From Luzula sylvatica (taxonomy: Eukaryota; Streptophyta; Magnoliopsida; Poales; Juncaceae): a stretch of 64,000 nt of DNA. The position numbers were made by a program, and so were the translations under genes. Under the pieces are notes generated by a model that saw nothing but the letters and a program-made list of their open reading frames with translations, did not search any database and was not told the origin of the DNA. The first letter of the stretch is position 1; the number at the start of each line of letters is the position of its first letter. Of this stretch, positions 47,801 through 57,590 are shown in pieces. Where the stretch lies: positions 16,268,393 through 16,332,392 of the forward strand of contig OX326960.1 in NCBI GenBank assembly GCA_946800325.1. The letters are read 5' to 3'.

Positions 47801-49149
47801 TGATACTAGATGCAACTCATGGTGAACTGAGGGTAGCCATCAAATAATCACAAACCATTAAAATTTATGTTATTTTGTTTTTGTATTAAATGAGTTTATT
47901 ATTTTTATTTGCAGGGATAAAAATATTGGAGTATAGAAAAGAAGAAAGATTGGTTTCTTAAAGGCTTGATTTTTACGGTTTACGTATAATGCTAGAAATT
48001 TCTTTTTTGGATACCGACTTAGAAATTTTTCTCATTTTCAGGGGTATATATGCCATTTTGGTTGAATGGAGAACTATGCGATATTTCTGTGATTTTGAGG
48101 GGCTCTTTTGATATTTCAGGTAAAGAACACTATTATTCCATAAAGTTATTTTGCATAATTACAAGGACTAATATGTAACTATTTGGTCTAATTTTTTCTT
48201 GGATATTCTTTCAGTTCTGAGCATTTCTCAATAGTTAATTTATGTATTATGTTTTGTTCTTCATTTTCAGATTTTCTGCATGTATGGGTGATGCGCGAAG
48301 CCGAGATGTGTTGTGGAGAGTACACCATAAAGAGAAAACAATCCTAGATCGTGAACTTCTCGATATCTAAAATTAGAGGGCTCTAAAATATATTTGTTTT
48401 GCAAAAAAAATGTGTAATTATGTTGGTATAGATGGAGTGTATTTTCTTGGATTTTGGATAATTTTGATCTTAATCATTCTTTTATATTTATTATTGATGC
48501 ATATTTTGTATAATAATTATTGAATTTAGTATTAAAAATGAAATGAAATTTTATATTTAATATAATATTATTATTAAAATAATTTTAGAATTATAAATAT
48601 ATATAATTTGTATAAATGTCGGCAAATAACAACTAGAAGCATTTTTACCCGTTGATTTTTACATTGGAAATATTTTGATGTGTCGTCTATTTGTACAATA
48701 CAAAGCATTTTTTAAATGCTACTAATTTTCATTATGGAAGCATTGAAAAATGCAATTATTTGTCCATGCTCATGCTCATGCCCATGCATTTATAAATGCT
48801 TTTATTGTTACAATTAGAAGCATTTTTTAATGTTGTCATTACATACTCGTTAATGCTTTTATTTATCACAATTCAATTCATTTAAGCATATCACAGCATT
48901 TACAAATGCATCTTTTTTAAAATATTGATGGCATTAACAAATGCTCTCGATGTTGTTTTACCATCGGCGACACAAATATATGCCATTGATTTCACAATTA
49001 CGTAGCATTTTGTGAAATGCTCTCAAAACTTTAGAGGACACCAACCCGGAGAGCATTTCAGCCTAATGCTGTTAAATGTGCGTGACAGCATTAAAATGGG
49101 CATTCAGCAGCATATATAAATGCATTTGAACCCTTACATTGTTGTAGTG
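44805..49149. mobile_element. Non-autonomous CACTA (En/Spm) transposon, 4.3 kb
   Basis: 4,345 bp. Ends CACTACAACAATGTA and its exact inverse, with the 3-bp target duplication TGC (44,802-44,804 and 49,150-49,152). The first ~250 and last ~550 bases carry many subterminal copies of GCATTT/AAATGC in both orientations, a hallmark of CACTA elements. The 3.5-kb interior has no transposase-like frame; it is AT-rich and intron-like with repeated 'aatgcagggttttatttgc' blocks. At 45,400-45,580 a GC-richer patch resembles a 5' leader and short exon (RVFGVFDGCAKK before a GT), so captured host DNA is possible. Its orientation cannot be fixed. Confidence 0.93.
46830..47160. repeat. Short internal repeats inside the CACTA element
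   Basis: The phrase 'ataaaatgcagggttttatttgcaaattctcacaaa' (first 20 bases ataaaatgcagggttttatt) occurs near 46,837 and 46,980, and 'aaaatgcagggtttta' again near 47,138. The frames running through this region are open by composition, not by coding. Confidence 0.5.
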
Positions 49150-49215
49150 TGCACAATGGATTGGGCCTTTCTTTCGGAGGAGACGTGGGCTAAGGCTAAG
49201 GCCTCTTTGTTGTTG

Positions 49216-49381
49216 TTTTTTGTTTTTTTTTTGAATTATTTGCCCGTAGGCCCCACCCCCTACCACTACCCCTACCTACTTGACTACCCAGTTTTTTTGC
49301 CCTTGTTCCTGACCGGGTTCGAACCCGGGACCTAATTGTAAGTAGCCGCAGTATCATCCACGACGCCATAGCGTTGGATGA
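49216..49381 (-). mobile_element. tRNA-derived SINE next to the CACTA right end
   Basis: 166 bp on the minus strand, beginning near CATCCAACGCTATGGCG, with a B box in GGTCCCGGGTTCGAACCC and an A-rich 3' tail. It is flanked by a 19-bp perfect target duplication TAAGGCCTCTTTGTTGTTG (49,197-49,215 and 49,382-49,400). The A box is degenerate. Confidence 0.9.
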
Positions 49382-49404
49382 TAAGGCCTCTTTGTTGTTG
49401 CAAT

Positions 49405-49760
49405 ATTATCTTCACTAACAATGACTTAATTTGCATATTATTATGAAATGAAAGGAGTTTAAATTCTAAAATCAGGATTGGAAAATGGGACTATAATATA
49501 AGTTCAAATTCAAGTGACAATAAAAATGTACAATATTCAGTCCCAATTGGTAATTGATTGGGAATGTTTGACAAAATTAATAATTATCTTCACTAACAAT
49601 GACTTAATTTGCATATTATTATGAAATGAAAGGAGTTTAAATTCTAAAATCAGGATTGGAAAATGGGACTATAATATAAGTTCAAATTCAAGTGACAATA
49701 AAAATGTACAATATTCAGTCCCAATTGGTAATTGATTGGGAATGTTTGACAAAATTAATA
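49405..49760. repeat. Tandem duplication, 2 x 178 bp
   Basis: 49,405-49,582 is repeated without visible change at 49,583-49,760, starting 'attatcttcactaacaatg'. Identity by eye means a recent event. The same sequence exists once, diverged, near 51,895-51,980. Confidence 0.93.
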
Positions 49761-50640
49761 ATTATTGCATTTACATAGTCAAATGCGTGGCAAATGACAT
49801 TTAACCTTTCCATAGAGCTCACGCATCTTCAGAATTCACCACCGAAGATCCGCAATGGATTATGCGTCCGTAAGTTCCAGTTCTATTCTATCTAACTGAA
49901 ATTGTGTTTTGTTGACGTCGATTGGCTGAAGACAACACAACACGCCTCATCATCCCGCCTTGACATCCAGAGACAGCCTTCAAATGAGGCGGCGTAGACT
50001 CTCTCTGGCAATCGCTGGTGGCGGCGAGCGCCATCGCCGTTGCAGAAAATGGGAAATGGTGTCATGTAAAATGTGCGAGCTTTATTTGGAGTAGTGCTTA
50101 AATGGATGACGTCGATTAATCTGAGACGTTTGTAAATGGGGTGTGTTTTTCCTGCGAGGAAAACATTTATGCGAAAAGATTATGTGATATGTATTTTTGT
50201 ATATGAATGGTGTATACACCGGATAGGTTTTAAATGATTATTTTGTTTATATGGTTAATATGTGTTCCGCGTGTACGTATTATTTATTTTCCGCGAGAAA
50301 GGGAGGAATCTCGGCGAATATGCACCATGTATAAATAAACATCTATTTGAGCGGTAATTTTGCCATTAAGAAGTTAACATTTCTTTGTTGTTGTTCAAAA
50401 TATGAGTTTTTATCACTTTTGAATTTTCATCATTCCTCTCATTATAAAAATATAATTTTTTTAATATATTTATTTTTTAATGTAAAATTTATAGTATTAT
50501 TGAGATTATATAATATATATTTTTACTTACAAAAGAGGTTGCTTTTTGTTTGTTGTAATGCTTGCTAGCATTTTTATTTTGAGAAATATTAAAAACTAAT
50601 GAGCAACAAAAGAGATTTAATTTTGGTTTCTTTCATTTTT
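49470..50640. repeat. Dispersed segment, copy 1, right part (B1)
   Basis: Matches 51,896-52,960 in order: 'cagtcccaattggtaattga', 'catccagagacagccttcaa', 'aatggtgtatacacc', 'gagaaagggagg'. It continues A1 across the CACTA and SINE insertions. No open frame is kept between the copies, so it is probably old repeat DNA rather than a gene. Confidence 0.75.
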
Positions 50641-50999
50641 TTCATGCGAAAGAGTTCGAGAACTCGAACCCTCTTAGCTTGAGAGTCATTGAACAACCCA
50701 AAACTGCTAAAATCCCACACATTTCCGGACCAAAATCACAAGTAAATCTCTCTATGAAATGCCAAATAATAGGAGGAAAGTAAGTGTTGATGATTTGATG
50801 TCCTCTCGCAAATCGCCGCGTATTTATAGGTGAGTCAAGCGGTTTGAGCTACCGCACATAAAACATTGGCGAAGAGACATGCGTTGGGGGTACCTAATCG
50901 GTATTATCCGTTTATTGATGCCGAATTATTGATGACTCCTGCCGAATTATCGATATTTTCATTCATGTTTTGTTGCATTGTTTGTTGTTTTTCTATTAG

Positions 51000-52960
51000 A
51001 ATAGAATAATTACCTACACATTCAAATTTGCGACATCGATAATACTTTTCAGTTTTCTCCATCATCTCACTCAAAACTAAATGATTTTGATCACGAAATT
51101 AGGGCGCAGTATCGCCTAGGAAAAGCAGTGGTCTTGCTTGGCAGAAATTTATTTTTCATTTGTATTTGTAATATTTCGAAAATATTTTTTACATCTATAA
51201 GAAGGTAAAGTTTATACATATTATTAATGGGGAGTGCTATGATAGACCCATTTTCTTATCATGGACTCATTTTTTTAAAAAAAAAATTCGAATATTTGTG
51301 AAATAATGATATTTTTTGTAAGATTCTAGTGTATATTTATTATTTAATGTTATTCAAAACATAAATTTGGTATAATTAATTAATAAATAGCTAAAATTTT
51401 TAAAATAATTTTTTAAAAATGGGTCCATGATAAAAAAATAGATCTATCATAGCACTCCCCATTATTATAAACATATAATCATACCATTTGAGTTCTATCA
51501 TTAGATTATATATATGTGAGTGTGATAGAACTTGTACCTCATGCAACTTTTGGCTTTAAACAAGACATCATTTCATTGTCATGCGAGTTATTTTAGGATA
51601 TATAAAACATCGAGGGTTTTACATATTTACCCTTCCATATGTAATTATAAAAAAAGAGTTTAATTACATGACATGTATATTTGACAAACTACACAAATAA
51701 ATCCACATATACAAATTTAATTTTATCAGATTTCCTTGGCAGTGAACATTGCTGCCTGGTTCGTGCCTGAATTTAATTCTATCAGAGTTATTTAAATATT
51801 TAAAAGAGTTTAATGATACATAATTTTGCTGGTGAATATACCATTTGGCATGACCGTGGGCAAGGCTCCAGACCAGAGACCATGAAAGAAAATTGAGATT
51901 ATAATATAAGTTCAAATTTAATCAAAATGTATAACATTCAGTCCCAACTGGTAATTGATTGGGAATGTTTTGACAAACTTATTGCATTTACAGTCATGCA
52001 TGTCAAAACAACATTCGATTCTAAAAAGAAAATATTTTTTCAATTAACGATTACGCGCATGCAAAGCATGTAAGCAAGAAATTTACTGAAATTCTCTTCA
52101 TTCTCTTAATTTATACGAAATTCTACTGTGTAAATGTAAGTTCCAGTTCTGTTCTATCTATCTAACAACACGTCTCCATCATCCCGCCTAGACATCCAGA
52201 GACAGCCTTCAAATGAGGCGGTATAGACTTTCGCTCTCTCTATCGCCATTGCAGAAGATGATAAACGGTGGTAACAGAGACTTCCATGTCGTGCAAAATG
52301 TGCGAGCGTTTAAGAGGATGATGTGGATTGATCTGAGCCGTCTGTAAATGGGAGTGTGTTTTTCGCGTGAGAAAATCATTTATGCGAAAAAATTATGTGA
52401 TTATATTTTTGTGTATGAATGGTGTATACACCTGATAGGTTTTAAATGTTATTTGTTTATATGGTTATTATTTATTATGAGTTCCGCGCATATGTATTTT
52501 TTTATTTCGTGAGAAAGGGAGGGATATCGGAGAATATGCACCTCGTATAAATAAGCATTTATTTTTGTTGATCGAAAAGTAAGTTCTTATCACTTTTGAA
52601 TTTTGAATATTGTTCTCGTTATAAAAAAAGTAATAATATTGACAGGAAATATTATTACTTGTAACAAGAAATTTAAACTTGAAATGGTAATTTTTACTTT
52701 TATTTCATGTCAAATTTAAATGAAATTTTCTGTATCTAGTATTTACTTTTCCTGTCAATATCACTATCCTTATAAAAATATAAATTTTTTTAATGTATTT
52801 ATTTTTTAATGTACAATTCATAATATTATTTAAATTATATAAATATATTTTTACTTGCAAAATAGATCGCTTTCTGTTTGTTTGCTTGCATTTTTATTTT
52901 TGAGAAAATATTACAAACAAATGAGCAATAAAAGAGATTTTATTTTGGTTTCTTTCACTT
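51000..52960. repeat. Dispersed segment, copy 2 (A2+B2)
   Basis: The more compact copy of the A+B segment, without CACTA, SINE or tandem duplication, but with a MITE at 51,229. Comparing it with copy 1 shows which insertions came after the segment duplicated. Confidence 0.75.
51229..51460. mobile_element. MITE, GGGGAGTGCTATGATAGA family
   Basis: 232 bp, ends GGGGAGTGCTATGATAGA / (inverted) GGGGAGTGCTATGATAGA, with an inner GGGTCCATGATA arm. The paralogous site in copy 1 (about 44,515-44,530, 'catattattataagc') is empty; ATTATTA is duplicated at the junctions. Same family as 25,634-25,865. Confidence 0.88.
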
Positions 52961-53294
52961 TTTTTTTTAAGTTAGTAAGTTCACAAGAAACGCATCCATA
53001 ATTTGAGATTTCAGAGGTTAATTCGGTATGAACAGGACTTCGAATTAAATAATTTCATACTAAGGATAATTAAGTTTATATCAAATTTATTACTAGTTGA
53101 GTTTTATCTTTATATTTTTTGACATTTTTTGTTTGAAAGATTGTTTGGAATGTGATAGTCTGGTCGAATGTGGATTTGAAATAAAAAATGAATTGTGAAC
53201 ACTGAACTTTCCTAGCCTTAACAGTTGTTGTTGGATTTTTTTTTTAATTAAGATTTATTGTCGTCGATCATATTAAGAAATAATTTGTTTTTTA
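52961..53294. other. AT-rich DNA, no feature
   Basis: Nothing recognised; it includes the unoccupied side of the retroposed insert's target at 53,295. Confidence 0.4.
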
Positions 53295-53309
53295 ACACGT
53301 ATGCCGTTT

Positions 53310-53820
53310 GAATTCTAATGCAGGATTGGATCAAGGACTGGAACAGGAATTCAATGCAGTTTCAGAAGGAAGAAGAACACAATTAGAAGAAAGAAGTCTG
53401 TGGTGGTTCAATGAAACTAATGAACAATCGACAAATCAAAACCAATCAAGCACTGATCAAGAAGAACATGACCGAGATAATGAAGAATTCCGACTGATCT
53501 ATGAAAGATTGAGAGATTTCGTGTAGAGATTGGGATAATTACCTGGAATGCTCAGTAAAGCTCCAATCTTTAAGAAGATACGATCATGAGGAAGCAAGAC
53601 CGAAGAAAAAGCCCAATCTGAAACAGACTAGGATTATAAAACATAATGGTGTGTTATTTATTTTGGTAACTCCAAATGGAGGTAGTTAGGAGTAGTGTTT
53701 TAGTTAATGTAAGTCAACTACCTCCAAAAATTACAATTTTTTATAATGCAACATTATATTAATAAAATAATAAAAGTAGGACATGCGAGCCTACTCTATT
53801 TTGCTCAAAAAAAAAAAAAA
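53310..53820 (+). mobile_element. Poly(A)-tailed retroposed insert (processed RNA copy)
   Basis: 511 bp ending in an A run, flanked by a perfect 15-bp target duplication ACACGTATGCCGTTT (53,295-53,309 and 53,821-53,835). AATAAAAT lies about 60 bases before the tail. It contains a frame to 53,526 with GLDQGLEQEFNAVSEGRR and a Gln/Glu/Asp-rich end EEFRLIYERLRDFV, then a ~300-base 3' untranslated-like stretch. Either a 5'-truncated LINE or a retrocopy of a host mRNA; I do not recognise the protein. Confidence 0.85.
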
Positions 53821-53835
53821 ACACGTATGCCGTTT

Positions 53836-55475
53836 TATCATAACAAAACATGCTACAATCCGACTGGATTATTTTTGTGACTTGGAGAACAAGTTCAACA
53901 CCAATCTAATGTCTTACTGAGTTACTGTGGAACCTATAGCCAGAGGATAATATCTTAGAATTAATCCTACTAATACATTTTCGTCACACTAGCTTTGATT
54001 TAATTGTATTCGGAGATAATATGTCTCGCTAATAATTTTTCTTTACGTCTCATCACTTTCTCCTCATTTATTCACATCTTTTGTTCACGTCTTCCCACTC
54101 AGACACACGCTTCTTTTGCCTTTTTCACTCGACCCTCTTCACAGTGGATGGATCTCTCACTACATCGCCTTCCCCTCTACACCGCCTCTTTTTCACTACC
54201 GCCTAAATCAATTGAAGTGAGGCTACATGGGATGGGACAAAGAAAGGCGCGTCATACCTGAGGGTCGATGGGTGACTAAAATCGCTGGCAATCGCCGTCG
54301 ATGCTTACTTTTTACTAATGATTACAAAAAACAAGTATGTTGTTAATGTTATTTCATATGAGGTTATTTTTCGTTCATTTTTTGTTGTATTATTTGTTGT
54401 TTTTCTATTATCATACTTACCTGCATATTCGAAATTCAAATTTTTGAAAAAAATAATGTCTATCAGTTCTCTCCATCATCTCACTCAAAAATGAATATAT
54501 AATCTGCTGGACATACATTTATTTTTCAATAGTATGTGTGAGATATTTTGAAGATATATTTTTCTGTTTCTATAAAAAATAGAGTTTATACTTACTATCT
54601 ATATATAAACATTTTACCATACCATTTGAGTTCTCTCATGAGAACTACATAAGTGAAAATTCGTACATCATGCATTTTTTTACTTGGTCGAGTTCTAACT
54701 TAACTTTTTTTGTTTGGAATATGAGCTTTTAGGACTTAAAAATGAAAAAAGAACACTGATTTTTGGAGAGAAATGAACAAGAGAGAAGGAAGTAGATGGT
54801 TTTTTAATTTATGGATTTCATTTCTTTGGGATAGATTTTCAGTTTCGGATTTATATTTTGTTGAGTCAAAAAAAATATTGAGCCGCCTCTGAGACTAACT
54901 AAAGAGTATTTTTCTAGAAATTTCAAATTAATTGTTACATAAATCTAATAATTATATGTCTGTCTAATCCTATACATTAACAATAACTAATTTTAACTCA
55001 TATACAGATCATCATCATCTATCCTAATACAAGTGGCTAATAATTACTTCAATTAAGACAAATTGCATCCAATAAAAAAACAATGATTTAAGTGAATAAA
55101 TCTCACGTCGTTTATTAGAAATAGACACATTAATTTTTAACTCATTTAACCAAATCTTTAAATAAATTGGATTTTTTTTAACTTCATGTTAGCTTTGATT
55201 TGACTTTTTACTTAAATAATAATTATATGTAAAAGAATGAAAAAACTATAGTTTGCTATTTACAATCTGTACCCAAGATTAGCTCCCCGTTCGCCCCAGC
55301 AGAAGTATTTAGAGAAAATCCTATCTTAAAATGTTAACTGGCCCAAAACTCAAAACCGAGACCACGTTTCTCGGTTGTTTCTTACTTACTATACCCGAGA
55401 AATGAATTCCCGACTTTCACAGAGCATAAATAGGCATGGCTCGCTTGAATCTTGATGTCTCGCAGAGTATCGGAA
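53836..55475. other. Intergenic DNA with a third partial copy of the A segment
   Basis: 54,350-54,690 matches A1/A2 more distantly ('ttctccatcatctcactcaa', 'accataccatttgagttctc'). The rest is AT-rich; a Ser/Pro/Thr-rich frame at 54,004-54,261 looks like chance. Confidence 0.5.
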
Positions 55476-56417
55476 ATGGAGGAGACGAAACGAAGATTAC
55501 TAGTGGTAAGTGGTAGGAGGCACAGGCTATCTCGGTCCACATCTTCTCCAGTCCCTCGCTGCCTCCAGTACTTTCTATGAAATCGCATTCACCCACCACC
55601 GTCCGGTTCCGATAAATTATGTACGGGAAATCCAAAGTCGCAGCAGAGAAAATCATAAATGAAAAATGCATAAATTATGCAATTTTGAGAAGCAGCATTA
55701 TTTATGGACCACAAACTATTTCTCCAGTTGCGAGATCTCTCCCGATTCAGGTTACTTGTTAGACAAATTTAGAATTTTCCATTTATGCCCCTGGAAAACC
55801 TCAAAATTTCGTTAACGTCCCTGCTAAATTTTTACATTTAAAATACTTATCTAGGATTTTTGTCTATAATGTAGTGGATTGATGGTGTACTTTGGCAAGG
55901 CAACGAAATTGATTTCTTCTATGATAAATTTAGATGCCCTATTTATGTCAGAGATATGGTAAATGTTATCATATTTTTAACAAAAATGTGAATATCAGGT
56001 AACAAATTGAATTATACTCCAAATTGAATTAACTTAAATTAAAAAAAATAACTGTAAATAAATAGACTCAAATTCAATAGATAACAAGAAGATGCAAGTT
56101 GTATTGAATGCTGGAGGGCCAGATAGGTTTTCGAGGGTAGAAATGGCAGATTCAGTTGCAAAATTTAGAGGATATAATCAAACCCTAATTAAATCCGTTT
56201 CAGCTTCTTCGGTAATTAATTAATTAATTTTTTTCTTTTCTTTCTTATGTATAAAACTAGTATTTATTATTTTTGTTTAATTTTTTAGATTAACAGAGGA
56301 GTTGTCTCTCCAGCAGATATATCGATGGATATTACGAGGCTAATCGAATTGATTGGTACGAAACCTACTTCTTTTCAAGATGGGATCAAAGAAACACTCG
56401 AAACCATTTCACAATAA
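55476..56417 (+). pseudogene. dTDP-4-dehydrorhamnose reductase-like (RmlD/MAT2B family) pseudogene
   Basis: NAD(P)-binding Rossmann reductase family. ATG at 55,476 gives MEETKRRLLVV. A 7-bp tandem duplication (AGTGGTA twice) then shifts the frame, after which the glycine-rich loop GGTGYLGPHLLQSLAAS and FTHHRPVP read on in the new frame, to a stop near 55,670. The middle of the protein, with the catalytic Tyr-Lys region, is missing. The last two exons survive with correct splice sites: 56,081-56,211 (QVVLNAGGPDRFSRVEMAD) and 56,289-56,417 (INRGVVSPADISMDITRLIE, stop). Intact ends around a lost centre indicate deletion of central exons in a duplicated, intron-bearing gene. Confidence 0.85.
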
Positions 56418-57042
56418 ACATATAAATACGACAATACATATTGTTACGCATTAATTAATTTTTGTTTTGTTTATTCTTTTTAACTTGATACTATTGGGGC
56501 TCCTTAAACTTAAACATGGTCTCTTTTTCTTTTGAAGGAGACTTCAGTGTAACAAAAGAATAAATAATAGCTTAACCTTGTTGCCTTTACTTCAAAAATT
56601 AGTATTCTAGTCCTCTCTTGCATGCAAAGAATATTATATCGTGTACACCTCATATATTTAATGGCCAAGATTCATGATGTGTATATATATTTAGGGAAAT
56701 TATACCTTGCCCCCCAAACCCATCACCACTTCAACGATGCCATCAGCATGGGTTTGGGGGTTAATTCTTTGCTCCAATTTACATCCCACTTTTTCACTAG
56801 ATTAATTAATGCTTCGAATTAACAATTAATTGTGATGTAATTAACACCTACTATAAGTACCTAATAATTCATTAATTCAATTAACAAGTAATTCAATTAA
56901 TAGTTAATTGAGTGGGGTAATTTTTGGAAGATGAATAGGATATCGGCAACCCCCAAATGCATATGGGGGTACAGTAAATGGCCTCATTTAGCTATATATC
57001 TAGTTTGTACCTACTAGAGCTCAGCGAATGAAATATTAAACG
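56418..57042. other. DUF247 promoter region containing a foldback element
   Basis: The main content is the MITE-like element at 56,683-56,999, which lies immediately before the DUF247 start codon. The rest is AT-rich. Confidence 0.5.
56683..56999. mobile_element. Foldback MITE upstream of the DUF247 gene
   Basis: About 317 bp with imperfect inverted ends (left 'tatatttagggaaattatac', right, inverted, 'atatagctaaatgaggccat') and inner CCCCC-containing arms; the interior is rich in AATTAAT. Its ends resemble those of the element at 61,008-61,235. It ends 43 bases before the DUF247 ATG, so it may contribute promoter or leader sequence. Confidence 0.55.
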
Positions 57043-57550
57043 ATGTCAAAGCCAAAGCTAGAAACCTTCAAGGACTGGGTTATCTCCATTGGAGAGTCCG
57101 CAGACAATGTCGATCCAAAGACGGAAGAGTCAAACTGGAGTAAGACATCGATCTATCATGTACCGGACTTCATCAAAAAGAATCTCCGAGGTGAACCTTT
57201 CGTCCCGTATGTAGTCTCTTGGGGCCCATTTTATAACGGGGCCGAGCACCTCAAGCCGGTACGTATAAATATAAAAAAAATTGATTTCTTTTTTTAAAAA
57301 AATACTAAAGAATATATATTATATATAGCTTGAAGAGCATAAGCATCGTGCCTTGACGCACTTCCTCAAACGCTCGGAAAAGCCACCGTCTTACTTTGTG
57401 GAAAAGATGAAGGGTGTTTTAGATAAACTAATGGATTCCTACGAGGATCTCGATACCAAATGGACCGAAAAGCCTGACGATTTTTTGAAGATGATGTTGC
57501 TCGATGGCTGCTTCATGCTTGAAGTTCTCCGCACGAAAGGAGACGACATA

Positions 57551-57590
<40 letters not shown>

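Noticed and set aside
49310..49345. A tRNA gene suggested by GGTTCGAACCC
   Set aside because: No acceptor or anticodon stem; it is the B box of a SINE with a 19-bp target duplication.
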